A stretch of DNA of 64,000 nt. Source: Sphingobacteriales bacterium 44-61. Its GTDB lineage: Bacteria > Bacteroidota > Bacteroidia > Chitinophagales > Chitinophagaceae. Location of the stretch: assembly GCA_001898405.1 (NCBI GenBank), contig MKTW01000010.1:44395-108394 (forward strand), in the 5' to 3' direction. This document shows, piece by piece, positions 26,355 through 35,079 of this stretch. The translations under genes and the position numbers were made by a program. The notes below the pieces were generated by a model. It was not told the origin of the DNA and searched no databases. It worked only from the letters and a program-made list of their open reading frames with translations. Numbering within the stretch: the stretch's first letter is position 1; each line of letters begins with the position of its first letter.

Positions 26355-27659
26355 ATGTCAACTAATAACAATACAACAGGGCAGGGCAAACGAGGTAATT
26401 ACCGTTGGGTAGTTTGCGGCCTTTTGTTCTTTGCCACTACCATCAATTACCTCGACCGGCAGGTAATGGGATACCTGAAGCCTGTGCTGGAGGAGAAATT
26501 CCACTGGACTGAATCTGATTACAGTTATATCGTTGCAGCATTTACAGCCGCATATGCATTTGGGCTTTTAGTGTTCGGACGCATTATCGATAAGATCGGC
26601 AGTAAACTTGGCTACACCATTTCAATCACTATCTGGAGTATTGCAGCCATGCTGCATGCATTGGTGAAAACAACTTTTGGTTTTGGTGCCGTGAGGGCCT
26701 TACTGGGATTAGGTGAATCAGGTAATTTCCCTTCGGCTGTAAAAACAGTTGTGTCGTGGTTTCCCAAGAAAGAAAGAGCATTGGCTACAGGTTTTTTTGA
26801 TTCCGGCTCCAATATCGGTGCCGTACTGGCTCCTGTGATCATTCCCTGGATACTTGGGTTCTATGGATGGCAGGCTGCTTTTCTTATCACCGGTGCCATT
26901 GGTTTTTTATGGTTGATCGCCTGGCGCATTTTTTATGAAGTGCCTGAAAAGCAAAGACGGCTGTCTGAAGCAGAACTGGATTATATTAAAAGTGATAACG
27001 AAGAGCAGACTGAAAAAGGAGAGAACATCAAATGGGTTAAACTATTTGGCTTAAAGCAAACCTGGGCTTTTATCATTGGTAAATTCTTTACTGATCCTAT
27101 CTGGTATTTTTTTATGTACTGGTTGCCTTCTTATTTTTCCAGCACTTTTCACCTCGACTTAAAGAAACCTTCACCACCGCTTATTATTATTTACACTGCG
27201 GCAACGGTTGGTGCTATCGGTGGAGGATATCTTTCCTCAAAGCTGATCAAGAAAGGATGGCTGGTATATAAAGCGAGAAAGATGGCTTTGCTGGTATCAG
27301 CATTAATGGTATTGCCGATCATCGCAACAAGATATACGGATAATATGTGGGTAGTAGTGGGATTGCTTTGCCTGGCTATTGCAGGCAATGCAGCCTGGAG
27401 CGCCAATATTTTTACGATCGTATCGGATATGCTGCCGTCCAAAGCAGTGAGCTCTGTAATTGGTATTGGTGGCATGGCCGGTGCAGTAGGGGGTGTGTTG
27501 TTCCCCCTGGGCGTAGGAGCAATACTGGATTACTATAAAGGAATAAATAATCTTACAGCTGGCTATAATATCCTTTTCATATTCTGCGGGCTTTCTTTTT
27601 TGATTGCCTGGCTACTGATACACCGGCTTACGCCAAAAATGGAACGGGCGGATTTTTAA
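26355..27659 (+). CDS. MFS transporter, hexuronate (ExuT/ACS family)-like
   Basis: A 434-residue protein with about 12 transmembrane helices. The opening RWVVCGLLFFATTINYLDRQ is the characteristic first helix of anion:cation symporter members such as ExuT, and the GLGESGNFPSAVKTVVSWF stretch is the family's helix 4 signature. It likely brings galacturonate, glucuronate or an unsaturated uronate product into the cytoplasm. This agrees with the uronate-active secreted enzymes upstream and with uxuA downstream. It is tightly linked to the previous transporter (5 bp) and to the GH3 gene (13 bp). Confidence 0.85.
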   Translation: MSTNNNTTGQGKRGNYRWVVCGLLFFATTINYLDRQVMGYLKPVLEEKFHWTESDYSYIVAAFTAAYAFGLLVFGRIIDKIGSKLGYTISITIWSIAAMLHALVKTTFGFGAVRALLGLGESGNFPSAVKTVVSWFPKKERALATGFFDSGSNIGAVLAPVIIPWILGFYGWQAAFLITGAIGFLWLIAWRIFYEVPEKQRRLSEAELDYIKSDNEEQTEKGENIKWVKLFGLKQTWAFIIGKFFTDPIWYFFMYWLPSYFSSTFHLDLKKPSPPLIIIYTAATVGAIGGGYLSSKLIKKGWLVYKARKMALLVSALMVLPIIATRYTDNMWVVVGLLCLAIAGNAAWSANIFTIVSDMLPSKAVSSVIGIGGMAGAVGGVLFPLGVGAILDYYKGINNLTAGYNILFIFCGLSFLIAWLLIHRLTPKMERADF

Positions 27660-27672
27660 CCCACCTGATAAA

Positions 27673-30084
27673 ATGAAAGATATACGGATGAAACAACTAC
27701 TTACAGCAGTTGCCTGCGTCAGTGCAATGACTGCCTTTGCACAGCCTTCCACTATTTACAAAAAAGGCTGGATTGATTTTAATAAGAACGGGCGTAAAGA
27801 TATTTTTGAGGATCCCGCTCAGCCTGTTGATAAACGTGTTGAAGACCTGCTGTCGCAGATGAACCTGGAAGAAAAGACCTGCCAGATGGCTACCCTGTAT
27901 GGTTATGGCCGTGTGCTGAAAGATGAATTACCTACTGCGCAATGGAAAAACAGTATCTGGAAAGATGGTATCGCTAATATTGACGAACATCTCAATAGCC
28001 TTCCTTTCAAACCTGAAGCACAATCGCAGTATTCCTATCCTTTCAGCAAGCATGCTGATGCGATCAATACTGTACAGAAATGGTTTGTTGAGCAAACACG
28101 ATTGGGCATTCCTGTCGATTTTACCAATGAGGGGATACATGGTCTTACGCATGACAGGGCAACTTCACTTCCTGCTCCCATATCCATTGGGGCAACCTGG
28201 AATAAGCAATTGGTGAGACAGGCAGGTGAGATCGTCGGCCGCGAAGCAAAAGCACTGGGCTATACCAATATTTATGCGCCTATCCTTGACCCGGCCCGTG
28301 ACCAACGCTGGGGAAGAACAGTGGAATGCTATGGAGAAGATCCTTTCCTGATCGCTGAGCTTGGTAAGCAGATGACACTTGGGATTCAAAGCCAGGGCGT
28401 GGCTGCCACTATCAAACACTTTGCCGTGTATAGCGTACCCAAAGGCGGGCGTGATGGTGAAGCCAGAACAGACCCGCATGTTGCACCGAGGGAAATGCAT
28501 CAATTATATCTCTACCCATTCAAGCGTGTGATAAAAGAGGCTCATCCGCTTGGTGTGATGAGCAGCTATAACGACTGGGACGGCGTACCTGTTACGGGCA
28601 GTCATTATTTTCTTACCGAATTATTGCGTGAGCAATATGGATTTAATGGATATGTAGTATCTGACAGCCGGGCAGTGGAGTATATTTTTGAAAAGCATCA
28701 CGTAGCTGCAGATTTTAAAGAAGCTACCCGGCAGGCTGTTGAAGCGGGGTTGAATGTATGGACAAACTTTGATCCACCAGATGCCTATATCAATAATATC
28801 CGTGAACTGGTAAAAGAAGGAAAACTTTCCATTAATACAGTTGACGCACGGGTAAGGGATGTGCTGCGGGTGAAATTCCTGGTTGGCTTATTTGATCAGC
28901 CTTATGTAGCTGATCCAAAACAATCGGATAAACTCGTACACACAGCTACAGATGAAGCGTTCTCGCAGGAGATAAACCGGCAATCGATGGTATTGCTTAA
29001 GAATAAAGATAATATTTTGCCACTCAGCAAAACGGGGTATAAGAATGTCCTGGTAACAGGCCCACTGGCTGATGCAACGAAATACACGATCAGCCGTTAT
29101 GGTCCTTCCAATAATCCTGTAACAACTGTTTACAAAGGTATTAAAGACCTGCTCGGTAATCGGGCCAATGTAGTGTATGAAAAAGGATGTGAAATAACCA
29201 ATGAAGGATGGCCGGAAACGGAGATCATTTATGCGCCGCTTACTAAAGAAGAACAAAGCAGTATTGACAAAGCGGTAGCGAAAGCAAAAAGATCTGATAT
29301 TATCATCGCTGTGCTTGGTGAAGATGAAAAAACTGTAGGAGAGGGGCTTTCACGCACTTCACTCGATCTGCCTGGCAGGCAGGAACAATTGCTGCAGGCA
29401 TTGTATGCGACCGGCAAACCGGTAGTGCTGGTATTGGTTACCGGGCAGCCGCTGACCATTAACTGGGCGAATAAATATGTACCAGGTATTTTGCTGGCAG
29501 GTTTTCCCGGTCCTTCTGCAGGATCAGCAGTGGCAGAAACATTATTCGGGGATTATAATCCCGGAGGCAAACTTTCGATGACCTATCCAAAATCAATCGG
29601 CCAGATAGAATTCAATTTTCCTTTCAAACCTGGTTCCCAGGCTGATCAGCCTGCTAAAGGAAGGAATGGTGCAGGCTATACAAGTGCAAACGGCTCTTTG
29701 TATCCTTTTGGGTATGGGCTTAGTTATACCAGCTTTGCTTATAGCAACCTGGTTGTAACGCCCAACAGGCAAAACTCACAGGGTAATATTGAAGTGACTG
29801 TGGATGTGACCAATAATGGCAGCCGCAAAGGAGATGAAGTGGTGCAATTGTATGTAAAAGACAGGATCAGCAGTGTGATCACGTATGAAACGCAACTGAG
29901 AGGATTCGAAAGGATCAGTTTACAGCCGGGTGAAAAGAAGACGGTTAAATTCCTTTTGCAGCCGGATGATCTGGCAATACTGGATAAGGATATGAACTGG
30001 ACAGTGGAGCCGGGAGAGTTTGAAGTGAGGGTTGGCAGCTCATCGGAGGATATACGGTTGAAGCAAAGCTTTTTTATTAACTAG
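27673..30084 (+). CDS. Secreted GH3 beta-glycosidase
   Basis: An 803-residue exported glycoside hydrolase family 3 enzyme. The signal peptide is MKQLLTAVACVSAMTAFAQ, with an alternative start at 27688 that would begin exactly there. The mature N terminus has DFNKNGRKDIFEDP, common in Bacteroidota GH3 proteins. The (beta/alpha)8 domain contains GIHGLTH, KHFAVYS and the nucleophile D331 in YVVSDSRAVEY. The second domain carries GEDEKTVGEGLSRTSLDLPG with the probable acid/base region, then a fibronectin-III-like C terminus (ENIEVTVDVTNNG to FEVRVG). The substrate is not clear; beta-glucosides, xylosides and N-acetylglucosaminides all occur in the family. It is the last gene of the run and is followed by a palindromic terminator. 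Confidence 0.92.
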   Translation: MKDIRMKQLLTAVACVSAMTAFAQPSTIYKKGWIDFNKNGRKDIFEDPAQPVDKRVEDLLSQMNLEEKTCQMATLYGYGRVLKDELPTAQWKNSIWKDGIANIDEHLNSLPFKPEAQSQYSYPFSKHADAINTVQKWFVEQTRLGIPVDFTNEGIHGLTHDRATSLPAPISIGATWNKQLVRQAGEIVGREAKALGYTNIYAPILDPARDQRWGRTVECYGEDPFLIAELGKQMTLGIQSQGVAATIKHFAVYSVPKGGRDGEARTDPHVAPREMHQLYLYPFKRVIKEAHPLGVMSSYNDWDGVPVTGSHYFLTELLREQYGFNGYVVSDSRAVEYIFEKHHVAADFKEATRQAVEAGLNVWTNFDPPDAYINNIRELVKEGKLSINTVDARVRDVLRVKFLVGLFDQPYVADPKQSDKLVHTATDEAFSQEINRQSMVLLKNKDNILPLSKTGYKNVLVTGPLADATKYTISRYGPSNNPVTTVYKGIKDLLGNRANVVYEKGCEITNEGWPETEIIYAPLTKEEQSSIDKAVAKAKRSDIIIAVLGEDEKTVGEGLSRTSLDLPGRQEQLLQALYATGKPVVLVLVTGQPLTINWANKYVPGILLAGFPGPSAGSAVAETLFGDYNPGGKLSMTYPKSIGQIEFNFPFKPGSQADQPAKGRNGAGYTSANGSLYPFGYGLSYTSFAYSNLVVTPNRQNSQGNIEVTVDVTNNGSRKGDEVVQLYVKDRISSVITYETQLRGFERISLQPGEKKTVKFLLQPDDLAILDKDMNWTVEPGEFEVRVGSSSEDIRLKQSFFIN

Positions 30085-30118
30085 AGGTCGGGGGGCGAGC
30101 TCCGTCCGGTCTGCAACT

Positions 30119-30150
30119 AATTAGAGGCACTGAATTTCAGTGCCTCTAAT
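30119..30150. terminator. 32-bp perfect palindrome, bidirectional terminator
   Basis: Two exact 16-bp arms meet without a fixed loop; the left arm is AATTAGAGGCACTGAA. A-rich and T-rich ends on both sides make it a candidate intrinsic terminator for both the GH3 gene (stop at 30084) and the convergent ankyrin gene (stop at 30255). Confidence 0.75.
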
Positions 30151-30254
30151 TTTATACTGAGATTTGTTATCCAATTTATTTTCTTAGCAACCGACTGTAT
30201 TTCTATTTAAATTATTTGATTCCGCAAATACTTCACAACTACTTTCGATTCTGC

Positions 30255-31544
30255 TCAGGATGCTTGGAAACTTCTGCTTTCAATCATAGCTACTATCTCT
30301 TTGTTTACCCAACCTCGTTCGGGAAAATCTGCAGCCCATTCCAGCGGTGTAATGTGGTGCTTTATATGCCAGCCTGGCTCGTCGCGCCAATCCAGGAATT
30401 TTCGCAGATTGACCTGCACGTTAATGTCTGCTCCCAATTCTAACAGCCTACGACCCATATAAGCATCACGTTGCAAGCCGTTCACATACGCATCGCTGAC
30501 GATCGCATTGAAAAGCGGCGTATGTCCGCCAAAGCCTTCTTTGTCGATTACAGCAGAAGCGTTTACATCTGCACCTTGTTGAATCAGCCAATCAAAAATT
30601 TCACGTTCGTCAAAATCAATTGCAAGGTGCAGCAGGGTAGTGCCATCGATGGGCGTACCATGAAGGCCTGATCGGCCATCGTCTGCACAACCTAATGCGG
30701 GCGGATAAATTTCCCGGTAACTAAATCGCTTATGCAGCAGATCTGAATCTGTTTGAAAATGCCTTTTGAGCAATTCGAGATCGCCGCAATGAAAAGCCAT
30801 CATTGCTGTATCAGGCCATTCATATCCTCTTGCTCTGAACCGCTTTAGGATCTCGTGTTTGCCTTTCGGGTGCCTGCTATAAGTCTCTAATATCATCGCA
30901 AATGGCGCCTGGCTGTTACCCTCTCCATCAGTAAAGGGAGCACCTTCGTCATCCAGGAATGCAAAGCCGTTCAAATTCAGTGTTTCGCAGGAGCCCATAA
31001 TAATTCCTGGCTGAAACGAAGCTCCTTGTTCTAGCAGCCATTTGGCAATTTCGATATCGCCATGTAATAGTGCTCGGCCAAATGCATGTTGAAAATCTTT
31101 GGCGCCGAGTGCCGCGATGATCTTCACCATCTCCAATCGGTTGAGATTAGCAGCATGACTCATTGGTGGGCCCCAGTTTCCACTAATAACAGGGACGTGC
31201 AGTAAATTAGGGTAAGCCACGAGCAATTGTGTTACTGCTGTCGCATCGTTCGCACGGATTGCCTTGTCAATTAGCTGCGCAGCGGTGTTGCCGGTGATTC
31301 GTTCCTTCAATTGCGTCCAGGAAGAAAATCCATACTCACGCGCAATGACAAGTTGTGTGTCACTAAGCTTTACAATTTTCACAAGTGGCCCATTTTCTGT
31401 GTGACGAAATTTTGGGTGCCGTTGGCGGATACGATTCAGCGCATCAATTGAAGATTCCTTGCATAGTTTTAGCAATTCACGGGATTGCTTTTTCGGAACG
31501 TCAAGATGGGGATTGGCGGGCAGGCCGCGTGAGACTGTTGACAT
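30255..31544 (-). CDS. Ankyrin-repeat protein
   Basis: A 429-residue cytoplasmic protein with no signal peptide. The N-terminal part LPANPHLDVPKKQSRELL followed by KLSDTQLVIAREYGFSSW is a module shared by a group of bacterial ankyrin proteins. Ankyrin repeats run from about 90 to 400, for example LEMVKIIAALGAKDF, GDIEIAKWLLEQGAS and the pair DGTTLLHLAIDFDEREIFDW with GHTPLFNAIVSD. The role is unknown; ankyrin repeats mediate protein contacts. It is convergent with the GH3 gene and divergent from uxuA, so it does not look like part of the carbohydrate operons. Confidence 0.85.
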   Translation of the reverse strand: MSTVSRGLPANPHLDVPKKQSRELLKLCKESSIDALNRIRQRHPKFRHTENGPLVKIVKLSDTQLVIAREYGFSSWTQLKERITGNTAAQLIDKAIRANDATAVTQLLVAYPNLLHVPVISGNWGPPMSHAANLNRLEMVKIIAALGAKDFQHAFGRALLHGDIEIAKWLLEQGASFQPGIIMGSCETLNLNGFAFLDDEGAPFTDGEGNSQAPFAMILETYSRHPKGKHEILKRFRARGYEWPDTAMMAFHCGDLELLKRHFQTDSDLLHKRFSYREIYPPALGCADDGRSGLHGTPIDGTTLLHLAIDFDEREIFDWLIQQGADVNASAVIDKEGFGGHTPLFNAIVSDAYVNGLQRDAYMGRRLLELGADINVQVNLRKFLDWRDEPGWHIKHHITPLEWAADFPERGWVNKEIVAMIESRSFQAS

Positions 31545-31758
31545 AACTTTTCTTCTTTAAGATATGCCGCGTCCACATTAAGGCAAGAAGTTAAGTTAAT
31601 TAGTATGTGTTTCAAAACCACACCGGTAGGCTGAGCCTATTTCCGTGGACGGGATGCTTCCGGAAAGCTACCTGAAGGTACAGCTTTCTGGTTTGAAAAG
31701 GAAATAAAATAAAGGGGTACTTAAGAACGTCATTGTGTTGCAGGGGTTCGGGTGAGGC

Positions 31759-31780
31759 CTTACGGAAACGTTTCCGTAAG
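31759..31780. promoter_or_regulatory. uxuA: 22-bp perfect palindrome, LacI-type operator upstream of uxuA
   Basis: Two exact 11-bp arms (CTTACGGAAAC and its complement) with CG at the dyad, giving the core GGAAACGTTTCC that is typical of LacI-family operators. It ends 28 bp before a TACTTTTG box and 71 bp before the uxuA start codon. The LacI-family gene at 4555 is the only one in the window, so it may control uxuA from a distance. Confidence 0.7.
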
Positions 31781-31808
31781 AGTTTTACCTTTTTGGATGT
31801 TTAATTTT

Positions 31809-31816
31809 TACTTTTG
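31809..31816 (+). promoter_or_regulatory. uxuA: Candidate -7 box of the uxuA promoter
   Basis: TACTTTTG matches the Bacteroidota -7 consensus TAnnTTTG and lies 35 bp before the ATG. No TTG occurs at the usual 17-23 bp distance upstream; the nearest, at 31793-31795, is 13 bp away. The missing -33 box would fit a promoter that depends on an activator. Confidence 0.4.
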
Positions 31817-31851
31817 AATTTTAGCCGGTACGCAATTAATAAACAAAGACG

Positions 31852-33027
31852 ATGACTTATAGAATGACGCAAACCATGCGTTGGTTTGGCCCGAAAGACC
31901 CTGTTAGCTTAGCTGATATCCGCCAGGCTGGTTGCAGCGGTGTGGTAACAGCCCTTCATCATATTCCCAATGGCACTGTATGGGAAGTTGCAGAAATTCA
32001 AAAAAGGGTAAATGAAATAAACAAGGCAGGGCTTGAGTGGAAAGTGATTGAAAGCATACCCGTTCATGAAAATATCAAAACACAATCAGGCGATTATCTT
32101 CAATACATTGAAAATTACAAGCAAAGTATCCGCAATGTTGCCGCTTGCGGTATTGAAGTGATCACCTATAATTTTATGCCGGTACTGGATTGGACCAGGA
32201 CCGATCTTGCTTACACCGTAGAAGATGGAAGCAAAGCGCTTCGTTTTGAAAAAGCAGCTTTCGTGGCGTTTGATGCATACCTGTTAAAAAGGAAAGGAGC
32301 TTTAACGGAACACAGCGCTGAACAACTTGCTATAGCCATGCAACGCCTGGACAGCATGAGCGAAGAAGAGAAGCAAACGCTGGTAAGAAATATTATTGCT
32401 GGTTTACCTGGCAGTGAAGAAAGCTTCACTATTGAACAGTTTGCCGGCGTACTGGATACTTATAAAGGGATTGATGCTGCCAGGCTGCGCAGCAACCTGA
32501 TCTATTTCCTTCAGCAGATCGTTCCTGTGGCTGAGGAATGCGGCGTTGTACTGGCTATTCATCCTGACGATCCTCCTTATCCCATACTGGGACTTCCACG
32601 CGTGGTAAGTACAGCCAATGATATAACCGCACTGATCGAAGCTGTTCCTTCAACAGCCAATGGCCTTTGCTTTTGCACCGGAAGCTTCGGTGTAAGGGCT
32701 GATAACGATCTGCCTGCGATGGTAAAACAATTTGCAGGCCGCATCCATTTTGTACATCTCCGCAGTACGCGTCGTAATGCTGCCGGTGATTTTTATGAAG
32801 ACAATCACCTGGAAGGCGATGCAGGCATGTATGATGTAGTGAAATCGCTGGTGGAAATAATGCAGGTAAGAAAAATATCTCTTCCCATGAGGCCTGATCA
32901 TGGCCACCAGATGCTGGATGATCTTAAGAAGAAAACCAACCCCGGTTATTCTGCGATCGGAAGGCTGAGAGGGTTGGCTGAACTAAGAGGGTTGGAAATG
33001 GGTATCGTTTACTCACTGCTACGCTAG
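31852..33027 (+). CDS. uxuA: Mannonate dehydratase
   Basis: Dehydrates D-mannonate to 2-keto-3-deoxygluconate in glucuronate catabolism, in the cytoplasm with a divalent metal. At 391 residues it is normal length. The start [19 protein letters not shown], the stretch [17 protein letters not shown], the metal-site region [20 protein letters not shown] and the C-terminal [12 protein letters not shown] are hallmarks of UxuA. It is a single-gene unit preceded by a LacI-type palindrome. uxuB (fructuronate reductase), uxaC and the KDG kinase/aldolase genes are not in the window, so those steps must be supplied from elsewhere. Confidence 0.95.
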   Translation: MTYRMTQTMRWFGPKDPVSLADIRQAGCSGVVTALHHIPNGTVWEVAEIQKRVNEINKAGLEWKVIESIPVHENIKTQSGDYLQYIENYKQSIRNVAACGIEVITYNFMPVLDWTRTDLAYTVEDGSKALRFEKAAFVAFDAYLLKRKGALTEHSAEQLAIAMQRLDSMSEEEKQTLVRNIIAGLPGSEESFTIEQFAGVLDTYKGIDAARLRSNLIYFLQQIVPVAEECGVVLAIHPDDPPYPILGLPRVVSTANDITALIEAVPSTANGLCFCTGSFGVRADNDLPAMVKQFAGRIHFVHLRSTRRNAAGDFYEDNHLEGDAGMYDVVKSLVEIMQVRKISLPMRPDHGHQMLDDLKKKTNPGYSAIGRLRGLAELRGLEMGIVYSLLR

Positions 33028-33233
33028 GCTGAACCTCCTTATAACTCCAATTGTCTTAATCCGCAGTTTCTGCACTTCAACTGCCAAAAAATGCAATTCA
33101 TATACTTTCCCTGAAAAGGGAGCGTATAAGGAGGTACTATTGTGTTATAAAATCATTAAGTAATAACTCTGACATATCCACCAGGATATCTGATAGAAGA
33201 GTAATTCTCTTAAGCGTTTAGTTTTTGGTGAAA

Positions 33234-33255
33234 GGAGGAAGTCTCTACTTCCTCC
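33234..33255 (+). repeat. Hairpin element copy 1
   Basis: A perfect 9-bp stem (GGAGGAAGT with ACTTCCTCC) and the loop CTCT, followed by ACTTTTTG. It could terminate uxuA transcription on the plus strand. It is homologous to the copy at 33321-33342. Confidence 0.75.
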
Positions 33256-33320
33256 ACTTTTTGATAAAAGCAAATCAATATAAAGAATCTCATACAGTGT
33301 GTGTGGTAATACTGTATATC

Positions 33321-33342
33321 GGGGGGAATTTCTATTCCCCCC
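33321..33342 (+). repeat. Hairpin element copy 2
   Basis: A perfect 9-bp stem (GGGGGGAAT with ATTCCCCCC) and the loop TTCT, followed by TCCCTTTTT. Over its 22 bases it differs from copy 1 at seven positions: three paired changes that keep the stem and one loop change. Confidence 0.75.
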
Positions 33343-33354
33343 TCCCTTTTTACA

Positions 33355-33438
33355 CGAATGATTCGAATGGTGCTAATTATATGAATAAGGGAAATGGCTG
33401 GCACGAATGGTGCGAATGCGAATAATGTGATGCGAATG
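33355..33438 (+). repeat. Cluster of CGAATG hexamers
   Basis: CGAATG occurs five times within 84 bp (33355, 33364, 33404, 33413, 33433) at irregular spacing, with further near-matches. Probably degenerate simple-sequence material of the kind often found between genes; no function can be assigned. Confidence 0.5.
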
Positions 33439-33453
33439 AGAATGGCATGAATA

Positions 33454-33481
33454 AAAAGACCCGCCCGGAGGCAGGTCTTTT
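33454..33481 (-). terminator. Rho-independent terminator of the efflux operon
   Basis: An AAAAGACC/GGTCTTTT stem with an inner GCC/GGC part and loop CGGA. On the minus strand it follows the outer-membrane-factor stop codon by about 23 bp and runs into a TTTTTAT tail, the expected form for intrinsic termination. Confidence 0.85.
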
Positions 33482-33504
33482 GCAACAAAAAATAATCACC
33501 CGAT

Positions 33505-34926
33505 CTATTTCCATCCACCGCCTAATGCCCGGTATAGCTCTACCATGGCATTTAAACGGCTTCGCTGTATCTGTGCGAGATTCAATTCTGCTTGCAATGC
33601 ATTTCCCTGTGCTGTTATTACTTCGAGATAATTGGCCAGGTCGCTTCTGAAAAGCAGTTGCGCATTTGCCACAGCTTTTTTCAGTGTGTCTGTTTGTGAA
33701 GCCGCAATTATCTGTTGTTCTTTCAGTTTATTTGTTTGCACCAACGCATTAGCTACTTCTGTGCTTGCCTGTAAAACGGTTTGCCTGAATTTAATAACGG
33801 CCTGCTCCCTTTCCAATTTTGATACTTCAAACTGCGTTTTTAATGCGCCTTTGCGGAATACAGGTTGCAAAATGGAACCGGCAGCCAGCCCGAAAAGTGA
33901 GCCTGGTATATTGAACCAGTTGCTGGCTTTGAAAGATTCCAGGCCTCCGCTGGCTGTAATGTTCAGTGAAGGGTACATTTCTGCCTGTGCAATACCTACT
34001 CTTGTATTGGCAATAACCAATGCCAGTTCATCGGAACGCACATCAGGCCGGCGGCTTACCATGCTCACCGGCAATCCTGTGTTAAGATTGTCGCGCAGGG
34101 TAAGTGCTGTAAGTGATGTTTGGCGGGCTAGTTTACCAGGTAATTGACCTGTCAGCATTTGCAGTGCATTTTCCTGTAGGGCAATGTCCTGTTCAAGCGA
34201 GGGGATCAGCAGGGCGGTCGCCTGCTTTTGCGATTCTGCCTGTTGCACGGCCAATCCTGTAACATTGCCGGCATCCTTCAACAGTTTTGTTGCGGTCAGG
34301 AAGCTGTCGTTCAGCGCAAGGTTTTGTTTGGCAATTTCCAATTGCTTGTCGAGCATCAGCAGGTTGAAAAAGCCTTGTGCGATTTCTGATACAAGCTGTG
34401 TCTGTACTGCTTTCAATGCTTCGGTGGTTTGCAAATATTGTGTCAGGGCAATTTCCTTGCGGCCTTTTATCTTTCCCCAGATATCTGCTTCCCATGAAAG
34501 GCTTACAGCAGCATTGTAATTTTCCACATGGCTCTTTTTCAGGAAGCTTTGTGTACTCAAGCCATTAAGGCTGTTATCTGAGGGCCTGCTGTATTGACCG
34601 GTCACTTGCAGGTTCACGTCAGGCAGTTGCAAAAGTTTTGCCTGCCTCGCCTGCCTTTGTGCGATCTCCAGTCTTTTTACAGCTATAAGAAGGTCCTGGT
34701 TGTATTGAATGCCTTTACTGATCAAACCTTTGAGGGTTGTATCAGAAAAGAACTCGGTCCAGGGTATATCCGCAATGCTGCTCGTGTCTGCAAAACTGGT
34801 AGTGGTGTCTGCAAATTGGGCAGGCATTACCAGTTCCGGCCGCTGGTAGTTTTTTCCTACCCTGCAACTCAGCAACAGGATGGATATTGCTGCTATGGTA
34901 AATGAATGCTTTATTAATGTTTTCAT
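33505..34926 (-). CDS. RND efflux outer-membrane factor (TolC/NodT family)
   Basis: A 473-residue outer-membrane lipoprotein forming the exit duct of a tripartite pump. The N terminus has a signal sequence and lipobox LLLSC followed by RVGKNYQRPELVMPAQF, a typical NodT-family beginning. Two long coiled-coil halves (about 90-260 and 290-470) contain the repeated family elements, including LVSRRPDVRSDE (SRRPDV motif) and LASTEVANAL-like stretches; the C terminus has NAMVELYRALGGGW, the standard ending. It is the last gene of the minus-strand operon adaptor-pump-duct and is followed by a terminator. Confidence 0.93.
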   Translation of the reverse strand: MKTLIKHSFTIAAISILLLSCRVGKNYQRPELVMPAQFADTTTSFADTSSIADIPWTEFFSDTTLKGLISKGIQYNQDLLIAVKRLEIAQRQARQAKLLQLPDVNLQVTGQYSRPSDNSLNGLSTQSFLKKSHVENYNAAVSLSWEADIWGKIKGRKEIALTQYLQTTEALKAVQTQLVSEIAQGFFNLLMLDKQLEIAKQNLALNDSFLTATKLLKDAGNVTGLAVQQAESQKQATALLIPSLEQDIALQENALQMLTGQLPGKLARQTSLTALTLRDNLNTGLPVSMVSRRPDVRSDELALVIANTRVGIAQAEMYPSLNITASGGLESFKASNWFNIPGSLFGLAAGSILQPVFRKGALKTQFEVSKLEREQAVIKFRQTVLQASTEVANALVQTNKLKEQQIIAASQTDTLKKAVANAQLLFRSDLANYLEVITAQGNALQAELNLAQIQRSRLNAMVELYRALGGGWK

Positions 34927-35079
34927 CTCTTATATTTTATCATTGTGCTTAATCTGCCAGGGCAATTCCCTTTTGAGTATCATTCGTTCTTCTACCGGAT
35001 GATTTCCGGAAAAATGAAAGAATGTAATTAAGAAAAGTCATCATCGTTTTCATCTCTACGTCTATTTAATATTCTTTTA

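Larger units (their letters stand above)
31545..31851. other. 307-bp intergenic region between the ankyrin gene and uxuA
   Basis: Divergent region without a convincing ORF. It contains a short palindrome TAGGCTGAGCCTA (31627-31639), a 7-bp inverted repeat GAAAGCT/AGCTTTC (31663-31688) with a 12-bp gap, the 22-bp LacI-type palindrome at 31759-31780, and a -7-like box at 31809-31816. The first two have no assigned role. Confidence 0.6.
33028..33504. other. 477-bp intergenic region between uxuA and the efflux operon
   Basis: No coding sequence is supported. It holds two related perfect hairpins (33234-33255 and 33321-33342), a cluster of CGAATG repeats (33355-33438) and the terminator of the opposing efflux operon (33454-33481). 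The first 200 bp after uxuA show nothing recognisable. Confidence 0.7.

Noticed and set aside
30255..31544. Ankyrin gene as part of the carbohydrate operon
   Set aside because: It is on the opposite strand, separated by a bidirectional terminator, and shares no functional link.
33632..34147. 171-codon plus-strand open frame
   Set aside because: It lies wholly inside the outer-membrane-factor gene on the other strand, which has clear family motifs, and its translation shows no domain or signal.
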